Assembly: GCF_003028575.1 (NCBI RefSeq)
Contig: NZ_PYUD01000002.1
Location: forward strand, 496,001-560,000
Length of the DNA stretch: 64,000 bases
Reading direction: 5' to 3'
Source: Halomonas urumqiensis
Lineage (GTDB): Bacteria > Pseudomonadota > Gammaproteobacteria > Pseudomonadales > Halomonadaceae
Position numbers and translations under genes: made by a program. Below, piece by piece: positions 24,169-33,726 of this stretch (within the stretch, counting starts at the first letter, position 1; every line of letters starts with the position of its first letter). The notes beneath the pieces were generated by a model. That model ran no database searches. It saw nothing but the letters and a program-made list of their open reading frames with translations, and had not been told where the DNA came from.

Positions 24169-25224
24169 CTACTGCTTGACGCCAAATGCCCCGAACGCCG
24201 TGCCACCGCTGGTATCCTCAAGGCTCCAGGTGCCCGCCGCCTCGGCGGCCTGTGGGCCATAGAAGCGGCCAGTGACGTTGCCTTCCGCATTGGCATCGAG
24301 TGCAGCCGCATTATCGGGGGCATTGGTGACATCGGCATCGGCGCTGAAGGCATTGCCGATGATACTGCCGCTGAAGGCCACATCGTTCCAGGGCGTGGTG
24401 CTGTTCAATGCACCATCGATATCCGCGCCGGATCTCATATTGGTCATGGCGCCGGTCAGGGTGTCCGCCCCGAAGTCGACATCCATGCGGACATTGCCGA
24501 TGACATCGGATGGCACGCCGGCGGCGGTCACGCTGAAGCCGTTGGCCACGCCAGTGAACGTTGCCGTGCCCATGTCGGGCATATCGTCTGTTCGGGTGGC
24601 GTAGCCACCGGCGAAGAATCCGACATCGAGCTCATTGGAATTGGCGCTCTGGGGCACCGACCAGAACCCGTACGCGGCATAACTCAAGCCGCCCGAGGGT
24701 ATCCGGCTCGCTAGCGAACTGTCCTGGGAGAACAGCTCGATCTCGGCCCCATTGGCGCCTTCGTAGAAACCAGTGAAGTCCCCCTCGGTCAGTATCACAT
24801 CCACGCCGTTGTCGGGGTCCCGGAGCTGCAGCCTGGAACTTCCGTCTGCGGCTTGCTCGAGCACCGTGATGGTGGCATTGGCGCCCACGGTGGGCCCGCT
24901 GTTGATGGTGACGCCCTCATTTGTCTCGGTGGGCTGGATGGTCGTGGTGTCCAGCGCGAACACCTCGCCCGCGGGAATCTCGTCGGCCGGGTTGACAGTG
25001 CCGTAGGTCGGATCTGGGTCGCTCGGGTCGCTGGTATCGCCACCGCCGCCGGTATCACCACCGCCATCGCCACCCGAGCCGCCGCTGTTGGGCTGCTCCG
25101 TGCCACCACCTGAACTCTCGGGCGAGTTCACGGTGCCGCTGCTCGAGCAACCGGCCACGGCGACGATCGCCAGGGCCAGCAATGAAAGCTTGAATCCTGC
25201 AGGTAGCTTGTTGAAATTATTCAT
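24169..25224 (-). CDS. Putative Slam-dependent surface lipoprotein (TbpB-barrel type)
   Basis: A 351-residue lipoprotein with a signal and lipobox LALLAIVAVAGC-like (SLLALAIVAVAGCSSSG). Next comes a Gly/Ser/Asp/Pro-rich linker (about residues 23-70, e.g. GGSGGDGGGDTGGGG) that would hold the protein away from the membrane. The C-terminal half has the feel of the eight-stranded TbpB-like barrel: ATFTGVANGFSVTAAG, GNVRMDVDFGADTLTGAMTN, SGSIIGNAFSADADV, and the ending GNVTGRFYGPQAAEAAGTWS, where GxFYGPxAxExxGxW is the family hallmark. An AGGGGAA site supports the ATG at 25224. The ligand is unknown. Confidence 0.82.
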   Translation of the reverse strand: MNNFNKLPAGFKLSLLALAIVAVAGCSSSGTVNSPESSGGGTEQPNSGGSGGDGGGDTGGGGDTSDPSDPDPTYGTVNPADEIPAGEVFALDTTTIQPTETNEGVTINSGPTVGANATITVLEQAADGSSRLQLRDPDNGVDVILTEGDFTGFYEGANGAEIELFSQDSSLASRIPSGGLSYAAYGFWSVPQSANSNELDVGFFAGGYATRTDDMPDMGTATFTGVANGFSVTAAGVPSDVIGNVRMDVDFGADTLTGAMTNMRSGADIDGALNSTTPWNDVAFSGSIIGNAFSADADVTNAPDNAAALDANAEGNVTGRFYGPQAAEAAGTWSLEDTSGGTAFGAFGVKQ

Positions 25225-25336
25225 TTTAATGTTCCCCTTCTTCGGTTTGGCCTTTAGGTTCACCCTTATTTTCGGAACGAGCGCCCTAGGTTGAGCCTGG
25301 CGTGTTGAATTGAAACATGCGGCAACCCTGTGATAA

Positions 25337-25352
25337 TCACCCATATGGGTGA
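25337..25352. promoter_or_regulatory. Perfect 16-bp palindrome between divergent genes
   Basis: TCACCCATATGGGTGA is a perfect inverted repeat located between the start of the lipoprotein gene (25224) and the LuxR-type regulator gene (25507). Position and symmetry suit a dimeric regulator, most simply the adjacent LuxR-type protein. Confidence 0.65.
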
Positions 25353-25506
25353 GGCGTCTCGCTAGTTTCCTGCCGGCCTACCCCTCGAAACCTAGTGGTA
25401 AAGTAGTAACAATTGCCAGTATTTTGCCTGAATGTCTGCGGTTGGCTGTGAAGTCGAAGCGTATGTTCTTGATGGCCACCACCGATACCATCGCCCTGGG
25501 GGCGTC

Positions 25507-26628
25507 ATGTTCGATGAAGAACGGACCACATCGGCGTTGTTGAACACGCTGTATGACAATGTGACCCAGCCCGATGGCTGGCCTACCTTCCTGCAACAGC
25601 TAGCCACCCGATTTGACTCCCCTACCGCCGTCCTGCGTATCACTGATCGCGCGGATCCGGTTGTCTACCAGTCCTTCACGGTCGGTATCACCCAGGGCCT
25701 CGATTACGGCCAGGAGGCCGTCACTCTAGATCCCTTTCGGGTACCCCTGGCAACGGGGCCGTTGGGGAAAGTGCACGTAAGTCAGGACATCATTTCGGAC
25801 CGCGCCTTCGAACGAAGCGATCATTACCAGGTGTTTTTCCGCCCCAACGGGAATTTTTATGCCATGGGGGCCCAATTCGAACGCGATGGCCATGCCGCCA
25901 TGCATGTCGGGATACATCGGCCATATGACCGGGGAGCGTTTACCGAGCGGGAACGCCTATTGCTGCAAGGCTTCAACCAGCATTTCCGACGTGTGGTGCA
26001 ACTGACAAGACTGACTCACCAGGTTCAGGCGTCGCTGATGCAGGCTCGCCATGCCCTGGATGCGCTTCCCTTCGGGGTCTTGATGCTGGACGCCGAGTTC
26101 CGCTGCCAATGGCTGAATCGGGCTGCGGAGGAGGCATTGGCCACTCACTGTTTTGGGTTGCGGCAGCGCAATGGCCACCTGACCCTCGAGGACGGCAAGC
26201 ACGCAGCAGGACTCACTCAGGCGGTGCGCACTCTCCGCAAGGGAGAGAGCCACTGCGAGTGCATCCGGCTGAGCGCCCATGGCGCCTCACTGGTACTGAT
26301 GCGAAACCGCGAAGGAGGTTGGCATGACTCACTGAGTGCCAGCCGAAATGCGGGCGTGATCGCGTTCTTGCTCGACCCGCAGTTGGCCACTCCCCTTGAC
26401 CATGCGCGGCTACGAAGCCTCTACGGGCTGACTGTGGCGGAGTTGCGCCTTGTCGACCTGTTGATTCGCGGCCTTGACGTCACCGAGGCGAGCGCCTGCC
26501 TGCAGGTGTCCGCGCACACCACACGCACACATTTGAAGTCGATCATGCAGAAAACCGATGTCAGTCGCCAAGCGGAACTGATCCGCAAGTTACTGCTGAG
26601 TGTGGGAATGATAAATCGCCATGAATGA
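25507..26628 (+). CDS. LuxR-type helix-turn-helix transcriptional regulator
   Basis: A 373-residue regulator from the ATG at 25507; a frame from 25432 is open but lacks support. The N-terminal 200 residues may be a sensor (YDNVTQPDGWPTFLQQL, YQVFFRPNGNFYAMGAQFER), followed by a PAS-like stretch (ALDALPFGVLMLDAEFRCQW). The C-terminus has a LuxR HTH: YGLTVAELRLVDLLIRGLDV, TEASACLQVSAHTTRTHLKS, then IMQKTDVSRQAELIRKLL. No REC domain is present. It overlaps the following hydrolase gene by 8 bp and is divergent from the surface-lipoprotein operon, so it may control that operon. The signal is unknown. Confidence 0.85.
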   Translation: MFDEERTTSALLNTLYDNVTQPDGWPTFLQQLATRFDSPTAVLRITDRADPVVYQSFTVGITQGLDYGQEAVTLDPFRVPLATGPLGKVHVSQDIISDRAFERSDHYQVFFRPNGNFYAMGAQFERDGHAAMHVGIHRPYDRGAFTERERLLLQGFNQHFRRVVQLTRLTHQVQASLMQARHALDALPFGVLMLDAEFRCQWLNRAAEEALATHCFGLRQRNGHLTLEDGKHAAGLTQAVRTLRKGESHCECIRLSAHGASLVLMRNREGGWHDSLSASRNAGVIAFLLDPQLATPLDHARLRSLYGLTVAELRLVDLLIRGLDVTEASACLQVSAHTTRTHLKSIMQKTDVSRQAELIRKLLLSVGMINRHE

Positions 26629-27490
26629 TGCGTTGGATACCGGGATTCTTGCCAGACGAGGTGGTCGTTCATTGGGCTACGTGGATACAGGCCCTCGCGA
26701 TGGGCCCGTCTGGTTTCACTGCCACGGCATTCCCGGCTCGAGCAAGGAGCGTCTGCTGGCGACCGCGGCGGGGGGAAGCCTGCGGGTGAGACTGATTGCC
26801 ATCGACCGACCTGGATATGGTGAGTCCGCGCCGATGCCGCGCTATAGCCTGGCCGATCATGCCGATGACGTACTGGCAGTGGCTGAGCATCTCCAGATCG
26901 ACCACTTCTCCTTGCTGGGCTTTTCGGGAGGCGGCGTGTTTGCCATGGCAACCGCCCAGGCCCTTGCCAGCAGAGTCGAGCGGTTGGCGCTGGTGGGAAC
27001 GCCTTGTGTCCCGTTGCTGGATGACCCGTTCTCGCATGCTGGAGCGCTGACGGCGGAGGTGTGGCACGCCGCCCTGGAAGACCCCGAGGCCCTGGCGACT
27101 CGATTGGCAACCTTGACGGGCGACAGCGACGTGCTGAGTGCCGCCTTGATGGATTCTCTGGGGGATAGGGAGCAGCGCTGCCTGCATACCCCCGGGATTG
27201 ATGCGGCCTTCACGGATAACCTGGTGGCGGCGATACGCCAGGGTGCCATGGTGGCGGCTGAAAGCATCATCCGGGATACGCGGTTGATGATCCAGGCATG
27301 GCCATTTGATCCAGGCGGTATCGCTCCACCCGTGGAGGCTTTCTACGGTGACAGCGACGAGTTGGTGCACCTTGCCCATGGCCGGGCACTGGAGGCGGGT
27401 ATCAAAGGATGTTCCCTGACGGTGCTGCCGCGCTCCGGGCATTACGATACCTTGATCGATGTCTTCGCGCGCCTGGCTTGCTGTCGGTGA
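26621..27490 (+). CDS. Alpha/beta hydrolase
   Basis: A 289-residue cytoplasmic hydrolase. Oxyanion region WFHCHGIPGSSKER, nucleophile elbow LLGFSGGGVFAMATA (Ser), acid residue likely in FYGDSDELVHLAHG, and catalytic His in LPRSGHYDTLID. It resembles the large HGxPGS group of esterases/hydrolases. Overlap with the LuxR-type regulator gene by 8 bp implies co-translation and a joint role, for example processing a small-molecule signal; that is inference. It ends 24 bp before a bidirectional terminator. Confidence 0.88.
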   Translation: MNDALDTGILARRGGRSLGYVDTGPRDGPVWFHCHGIPGSSKERLLATAAGGSLRVRLIAIDRPGYGESAPMPRYSLADHADDVLAVAEHLQIDHFSLLGFSGGGVFAMATAQALASRVERLALVGTPCVPLLDDPFSHAGALTAEVWHAALEDPEALATRLATLTGDSDVLSAALMDSLGDREQRCLHTPGIDAAFTDNLVAAIRQGAMVAAESIIRDTRLMIQAWPFDPGGIAPPVEAFYGDSDELVHLAHGRALEAGIKGCSLTVLPRSGHYDTLIDVFARLACCR

Positions 27491-27514
27491 CGAACGTGTC
27501 GATGACGCACCAGT

Positions 27515-27549
27515 AAAAAAGCCCTGCGGCGTGTCGGCCACAGGGCTTT
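27515..27549. terminator. Bidirectional terminator between the hydrolase gene and typA
   Basis: AAAAAAGCCCTG pairs with CAGGGCTTT around a GC-rich loop. On the minus strand it ends in a run of T after typA, a classic intrinsic terminator. It can also serve the plus-strand hydrolase gene. Confidence 0.88.
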
Positions 27550-27589
27550 GATCGGGTGATCGACCGAGAAGATCAGCTTGTCAGCGTGC

Positions 27590-29416
<1,827 letters not shown>

Positions 29417-29556
29417 GACGCGATCCTGCTGGGAAAAATGGGTCCGCATTATAGAGGCAGTAGTGCAACGGCTACCAGCTTTGTCGAGAGTCTCGAGATT
29501 CACGAACAAGCGCTATCAGGAATTTCAAGGAGTTGGGAAGTTTTAATCGTTGGCGT

Positions 29557-30129
29557 TCAGAGCTCGACGGTGCCAGCCTTGTGGTTGAGGCTCGATTCAA
29601 CCACGCGTGCCCCGCAGGCCCGTAGTCGCTCGAGCAGCTCAGTGAGTGCCGAGTGCTCGAGTTCCGGGTCACAGCCGCCGATACGCTCGAACCACTCCCG
29701 GGAGACGCAGAGTGTGTGGTTGAGATCGCCGCGCACCAGGCGGGGTAGCCAGCGGGCAAGAGGGCCACTGGGCGAGGTGGTGAGCGACATCGCATCCTGG
29801 CGTTTCTCGGCGACTCGAGCCGCTGCCTTGCTGATACTGGCGGGGTCGGGCTGTTGCCTGGCGGCGGGAAATACCAGCACGTCACTTTGGCAGTGAGACG
29901 TGGCGATATTGAGCCGAGTGCCCAGCGCGGCTGGGGCCAGTACGAGATGCTGCACTCCGTGGCGAGCGGCGAGGGAAGCGCGGCGCTGATCGGCGGTATC
30001 ATCGACAAGCAATATCCCGAAGGTCGGGTCACGCTGGCGGTTCAGGCCTTCAAGCGCGGCGAGCTGACGGGGTAGGTGGGATCCCGACACCCGAGCGTCA
30101 AGCAAAATGCAGCCGAGATAGGGTGTCAT
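29557..30129 (-). CDS. Degenerate family-2 glycosyltransferase-like protein
   Basis: A 190-residue protein from the ATG at 30129 (GGAG site). Parts recall GT-A glycosyltransferases: LPRQLAALEGLNRQRDPTFG, FGILLVDDTADQ, LGTRLNIATSHCQSDVLVFP, and VSREWFERIGGCDPELEHSA with the final LLERLRACGARV. However, the DxD metal site is not obvious and the protein is short. It may be an inactive or diverged relative of the TIGR04283-like group. It lies upstream of typA on the same strand. The function is uncertain. Confidence 0.6.
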   Translation of the reverse strand: MTPYLGCILLDARVSGSHLPRQLAALEGLNRQRDPTFGILLVDDTADQRRASLAARHGVQHLVLAPAALGTRLNIATSHCQSDVLVFPAARQQPDPASISKAAARVAEKRQDAMSLTTSPSGPLARWLPRLVRGDLNHTLCVSREWFERIGGCDPELEHSALTELLERLRACGARVVESSLNHKAGTVEL

Positions 30130-30230
30130 GCGAGCTCCGGGGGCTAGCCGCCATATCGATAATTGCTGTTTTAGGATGCCTGTGGCTCGCTGCAAGGCGG
30201 TGATCCAGGCGAAAGGTGGATTCCTGCTTA

Positions 30231-30448
30231 GGGAAACACCGCACAAATACCTGCTCGGGCGAATCGCTGCGTTGCGCGGTGCTGGTGCGCCAGCCCGGAC
30301 ACAATCTTCACATATTCACCTATGCTCCGGTTGACTCAAAACCTCCGGTTTCTCGCCCCTTCGAGGCCATCCTTCGGATGTTTGTCGCTCCGCTCGGTGC
30401 TGTGCTCCGTGCGCTTCATCTCGCTCTTCGATTTGTTCGGCGCTTCCC
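30231..30448. mobile_element. MITE-like element with 18-bp inverted ends
   Basis: The left end GGGAAACACCGCACAAAT (30231-30248) and the reverse complement of the right end, GGGAAGCGCCGAACAAAT (30431-30448), match at 15 of 18 positions. TA dinucleotides flank both ends (30229-30230 and 30449-30450), compatible with a TA target duplication. The 218-bp interior has no convincing gene. It could be a MITE or the remnant of an insertion sequence. Confidence 0.6.
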
Positions 30449-30687
30449 TAGAAGCTCACCTTGTAATGAAGTGTAGTGCTAGGTGTCAATTCGTTTCAAA
30501 GTCTTTTACAAATGTCGATGCTAAAGGTGAATGCCAGCCACGGATGAATGCGTGCTGGAGTCGGGTGCGTTGTGGAGAGGGATACCTGCTGGAAATCAAT
30601 GCCAAGGTGGATGAAACGGCGTGGTGCACACCAGCGCGCCCGATGTCGCCGGTAGATGGGTAGCCCAGGCCTCGTTTTGAGCTATTT

Positions 30688-30788
30688 TGGTGCGCTGGGG
30701 TGGCTGTGCGCACCATTATGATGCGTTCGAGCGCGGCCAATACGCCTCTGCATGCCTGGGGATGCTCTGATGGTGCGCATTGGTGCGC
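30688..30788. promoter_or_regulatory. Cluster of NtrC-type half-sites upstream of glnA
   Basis: TGGTGCGC occurs at 30688, 30771 and 30781, and its complement GCGCACCA at 30708. GCACCATTATGATGC (30710-30724) fits the NtrC dyad GCACCA-N3-TGGTGC with one mismatch. They lie about 70-170 bp upstream of the sigma-54 promoter, as expected for enhancer sites. A further TGGTGCAC lies near 30632. Confidence 0.75.
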
Positions 30789-30854
30789 AGTCTGAGAGGA
30801 TGCTAGACGAAAAATCAGTCACTTGGATGAATCATTGGCCTTGATGAGACATTC

Positions 30855-30870
30855 TGGCACGAGACGTGCA
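30855..30870 (+). promoter_or_regulatory. Sigma-54 promoter of glnA
   Basis: TGGCACGAGACGTGCA fits the -24/-12 consensus TGGCAC-N5-TTGCA with one mismatch and keeps the GG-N10-GC spacing. It is about 175 bp before the glnA ATG. Confidence 0.82.
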
Positions 30871-31044
30871 TTCTTATGGCCAGCGCCAAGCCAATGCATG
30901 GCGGCCGTGGGCAGTGAGCCCACGGCGTGCTACAACATTCGCTGGAATTGACCAGCGCTAGTGATCAACGTCCCTTGTGATCAACAAGCCAGTGATCAAC
31001 AGCCAAGGACACGAGCCAACCTATCGTCATTTGTGGAGGACACC

Positions 31045-32451
31045 ATGTCTGCCAAGACTCTCGCCCTGATTGAAGAACATGACATCAAGTGGATCGACCT
31101 GCGTTTTACCGATACGCGCGGCAAGGAGCAGCATGTCACCATTCCGGCGCGCGACATCGATGAGGAATTTTTCGAGAATGGTCAGATGTTCGACGGTTCC
31201 TCCATTTCTGGCTGGAAGGGCATCAACGAGTCGGACATGATCCTGCGCCCTGAAGATGGCAGCGCCTTCCTCGACCCCTTTACCGAAGACGCGACCCTGG
31301 TGCTGCGCTGCGATATCATCGAGCCCGCCACCATGCAGGGTTACGAGCGTGATCCGCGCTCCATCGCCAAGCGTGCCGAGGCCTACCTGCAGTCCACGGG
31401 GCTTGGCGACACCGCCTTCTTTGGCCCGGAGCCCGAGTTCTTCATCTTCGACGAGGTGCACTGGAAGTCCGATATCGAGGGCTCCATGTACAAGATCACC
31501 TCCGAGGAAGGTGCCTGGGCTACTGATCGTGCCATCGAGGGCGGCAACCTGGCGCACCGTCCGCGCGTCAAGGGTGGTTACTTCCCGGTACCGCCGGTGG
31601 ATAGCTTCCACGACATGCGCGGCGCCATGTGCAACACCCTGGAAGCGATTGGCCAGAGCGTCGAGGTGCACCACCACGAGGTGGCCAACGCCGGTCAGAA
31701 CGAGATTGGTGTCAAGTTCAACACCCTGGTGAAGAAGGCCGACGAAGTTCAGGAAATGAAGTACGTGATCCACAACGTGGCGCATGCGTACGGCAAGACC
31801 GCGACCTTCATGCCCAAGCCCCTGGTGGGTGACAACGGCAGTGGCATGCACGTCCACCAGTCGTTCTGGAAGGATGGCACCAACCAGTTCGCTGGCGACG
31901 AGTATGCCGGGCTTTCCGAAATGGCGCTTTACTACATTGGCGGCATCATCAAGCATGCGCGTGCGCTGAACGCCTTCACCAACGCGTCCACCAACTCCTA
32001 CAAGCGCCTGGTACCGGGCTTCGAGGCGCCGGTGATGCTGGCCTACAGCGCCCGCAACCGCTCCGCGTCCATCCGCATCCCCTATACCGCAAGCCCCAAG
32101 GGCAAGCGCGTCGAGGCTCGCTTCCCCGATCCGACCGCCAACCCGTACCTGTGCTTCGCCGCGATGTTGATGGCCGGTATCGATGGCATCAAGAACAAGA
32201 TCCATCCTGGCGATGCCATGGACAAGAACCTCTATGACCTGCCTCCGGAAGAGGGCAAGCTGGTGCCGACCGTCGCCACCAGCCTCGATCAGGCACTCGA
32301 GGCGCTGGACGCGGATCGTGCCTTCCTCACCGAAGGTGGCGTGTTCACCGACGACATGATCGATGCCTACATCGAACTGAAGATGGAAGATGTCGAGCGT
32401 ATCCGCATGACCACGCATCCGATCGAGTTCGACATGTATTACAGCTGCTGA
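31045..32451 (+). CDS. glnA: Glutamine synthetase, type I
   Basis: Makes glutamine from glutamate, ammonia and ATP; dodecameric cytoplasmic enzyme, 468 residues as usual. The GGAGG site fixes the ATG at 31045. Motifs: [44 protein letters not shown] (metal ligands), [15 protein letters not shown], and the adenylylation site [12 protein letters not shown] (Tyr near 398), so activity is probably controlled by GlnE. Expression should depend on NtrC and sigma-54, given the sites upstream. It is followed by a strong terminator. Confidence 0.97.
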   Translation: MSAKTLALIEEHDIKWIDLRFTDTRGKEQHVTIPARDIDEEFFENGQMFDGSSISGWKGINESDMILRPEDGSAFLDPFTEDATLVLRCDIIEPATMQGYERDPRSIAKRAEAYLQSTGLGDTAFFGPEPEFFIFDEVHWKSDIEGSMYKITSEEGAWATDRAIEGGNLAHRPRVKGGYFPVPPVDSFHDMRGAMCNTLEAIGQSVEVHHHEVANAGQNEIGVKFNTLVKKADEVQEMKYVIHNVAHAYGKTATFMPKPLVGDNGSGMHVHQSFWKDGTNQFAGDEYAGLSEMALYYIGGIIKHARALNAFTNASTNSYKRLVPGFEAPVMLAYSARNRSASIRIPYTASPKGKRVEARFPDPTANPYLCFAAMLMAGIDGIKNKIHPGDAMDKNLYDLPPEEGKLVPTVATSLDQALEALDADRAFLTEGGVFTDDMIDAYIELKMEDVERIRMTTHPIEFDMYYSC

Positions 32452-32485
32452 TTGGCTGAAACTGTCGAAAGACGATGCTGTCCAC

Positions 32486-32520
32486 AAGGAGGGTTCCGCC
32501 ATCGCGGATCCCTCCTTTTT
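32486..32520 (+). terminator. Intrinsic terminator after glnA
   Basis: AAGGAGGG and CCCTCCTT, with an inner CCGC/GCGG extension, form a long stem followed by TTTTT. Confidence 0.88.
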
Positions 32521-32560
32521 GGTTGGCCACTCTAACGGTCATGACGCAGGGGAGACAGGA

Positions 32561-33124
32561 ATGCGCACGTCACTCATGGTATTGGCGGTGGGACTATCGC
32601 TGAGCCTGGCCGCCCAGGCGCAGCAAATCTTCCGGTCGACGGATGCCCAAGGCAACGTGGTGTTCACCGATAACCCCGAGCAGGGCGGTGAAGAGGTCGA
32701 GTTGACCCCCTTGACCGTGGTGCCCTCCCGGGGTGAGGTGCGGGCGGAAAGCCAACCGCGCGTGCAGTCCGGGGCGTCCGTGACGAGCTCGCCAGGGCAG
32801 CCGTTCATGCCCTACGACAGCTTTCGTCTGCTCTCGCCAAGTCATGAGCAGGGAATTCCCGTGGGCCAGGGAGGCAATGTCCAAGTGGAGTTGGGTATCG
32901 AGCCTGAGCTGCGCGAGGATCATCGGGTACGCCTGCTGGTGGATGGCCAGGTCAGCCAATCGGAGATGCACACCACGGTCTTCATGGTCGCCAACATGAA
33001 TCCCGGCGAGCACGTGCTGCAGGCCGAGTTGCTGGATGCAACGGGAGAGGTGCGTCATCGCACGTCGCCGGTCACCATCTATGTGCAGCGTGCCAACGTC
33101 AATCGCCCAAGCAGCTCGGGTTAG
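32561..33124 (+). CDS. DUF4124 domain exported protein
   Basis: A 187-residue protein with a signal peptide (MRTSLMVLAVGLSLSLAAQA) followed directly by the DUF4124 motif QQIFRSTDAQGNVVFTDNPE. A second domain (FRLLSPSHEQGIPVGQGGNV to PVTIYVQRANVN) has an Ig-like look. Such genes sit between glnA and ntrB in many gammaproteobacteria. After the TAG stop the same frame stays open for another 91 codons with plausible protein-like composition, so the natural product may be longer or the gene may carry a nonsense change. The role is unknown; cell-envelope location expected. Confidence 0.8.
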   Translation: MRTSLMVLAVGLSLSLAAQAQQIFRSTDAQGNVVFTDNPEQGGEEVELTPLTVVPSRGEVRAESQPRVQSGASVTSSPGQPFMPYDSFRLLSPSHEQGIPVGQGGNVQVELGIEPELREDHRVRLLVDGQVSQSEMHTTVFMVANMNPGEHVLQAELLDATGEVRHRTSPVTIYVQRANVNRPSSSG

Positions 33125-33616
33125 CTGCCCCCTCGCCGGGCACCCTGGCCGTTGTGCACGGACGGAAGTCTCAGGCCTTGTCATGACGGTCAACCTCATG
33201 CCCGCCCTTATCACCATGACCGCCCGTATGGACAAGGCATTCCTTATTCGCCATGGCCCTCCCAGGCCGGAAGTGATCGGCCTGATGGCGCCCAGGCACC
33301 TAGTGAAAGGCGTGCCCGGGCCTCCGGCGGCGTCGATTCCGCGCCTTCCGAAGACGATATGTCGCCACGCCAGCGGGCCACCCGTCCTGCCGAGGAGTGA
33401 TCCTGACTGGCGCCTTCTCGTTTAAGCGCTGTTTCCTGTTTCAGCACTGCTACCGTTGTTAGCAAGGCGACCTTTATCGGCATGGCTCCCTGTTTCTGCA
33501 CCGCTCTGTTACCGCGCGGCTTCGCGTGTGTGCCTGTTTCGAGCATAAGGCTGCCTCATCGTGCCCCTTGCCTTGCACCGCCTTTAGTCCATGGTGGGTG
33601 CATGACGTTTCCGGGT
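33125..33616. other. Intergenic region between the DUF4124 gene and the ntrBC promoter
   Basis: About 490 bp with no independent gene that I can support. The first 276 bp (to the TGA at 33400) remain open in the DUF4124 frame, rich in Pro, Arg, Ser and His codons (for example HARPYHHDRPYGQG). The rest shows only short random frames. Confidence 0.5.
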
Positions 33617-33631
33617 GCACCGTTTTGGCGC
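33617..33631. promoter_or_regulatory. NtrC-like site upstream of ntrB
   Basis: GCACCGTTTTGGCGC fits the NtrC dyad GCACCA-N3-TGGTGC with two mismatches and lies about 55 bp upstream of a sigma-54 promoter. It suggests autoregulation of ntrBC. Confidence 0.6.
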
Positions 33632-33684
33632 ATGCTGTCGGTGAGACTGGCACCGAAACATCGCCCCCTGGCGCTTTGTCGGTC

Positions 33685-33700
33685 TGGCGCGCTTCTTGCA
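33685..33700 (+). promoter_or_regulatory. Sigma-54 promoter of ntrBC
   Basis: TGGCGCGCTTCTTGCA matches TGGCAC-N5-TTGCA with one mismatch and correct GG-N10-GC spacing, 26 bp before the ntrB ATG. The leader would therefore be very short. Confidence 0.75.
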
Positions 33701-33726
33701 AAACTTACGACAATCGTGGATTCAAG

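Noticed and set aside
30216-30476. Possible small gene inside the typA/glnA intergenic region
   Set aside because: The frame coincides with the MITE-like element and has no recognisable protein features.
31027-32502. Minus-strand frame of 491 codons opposite glnA
   Set aside because: It is an antisense shadow of glnA caused by strong third-position GC bias.
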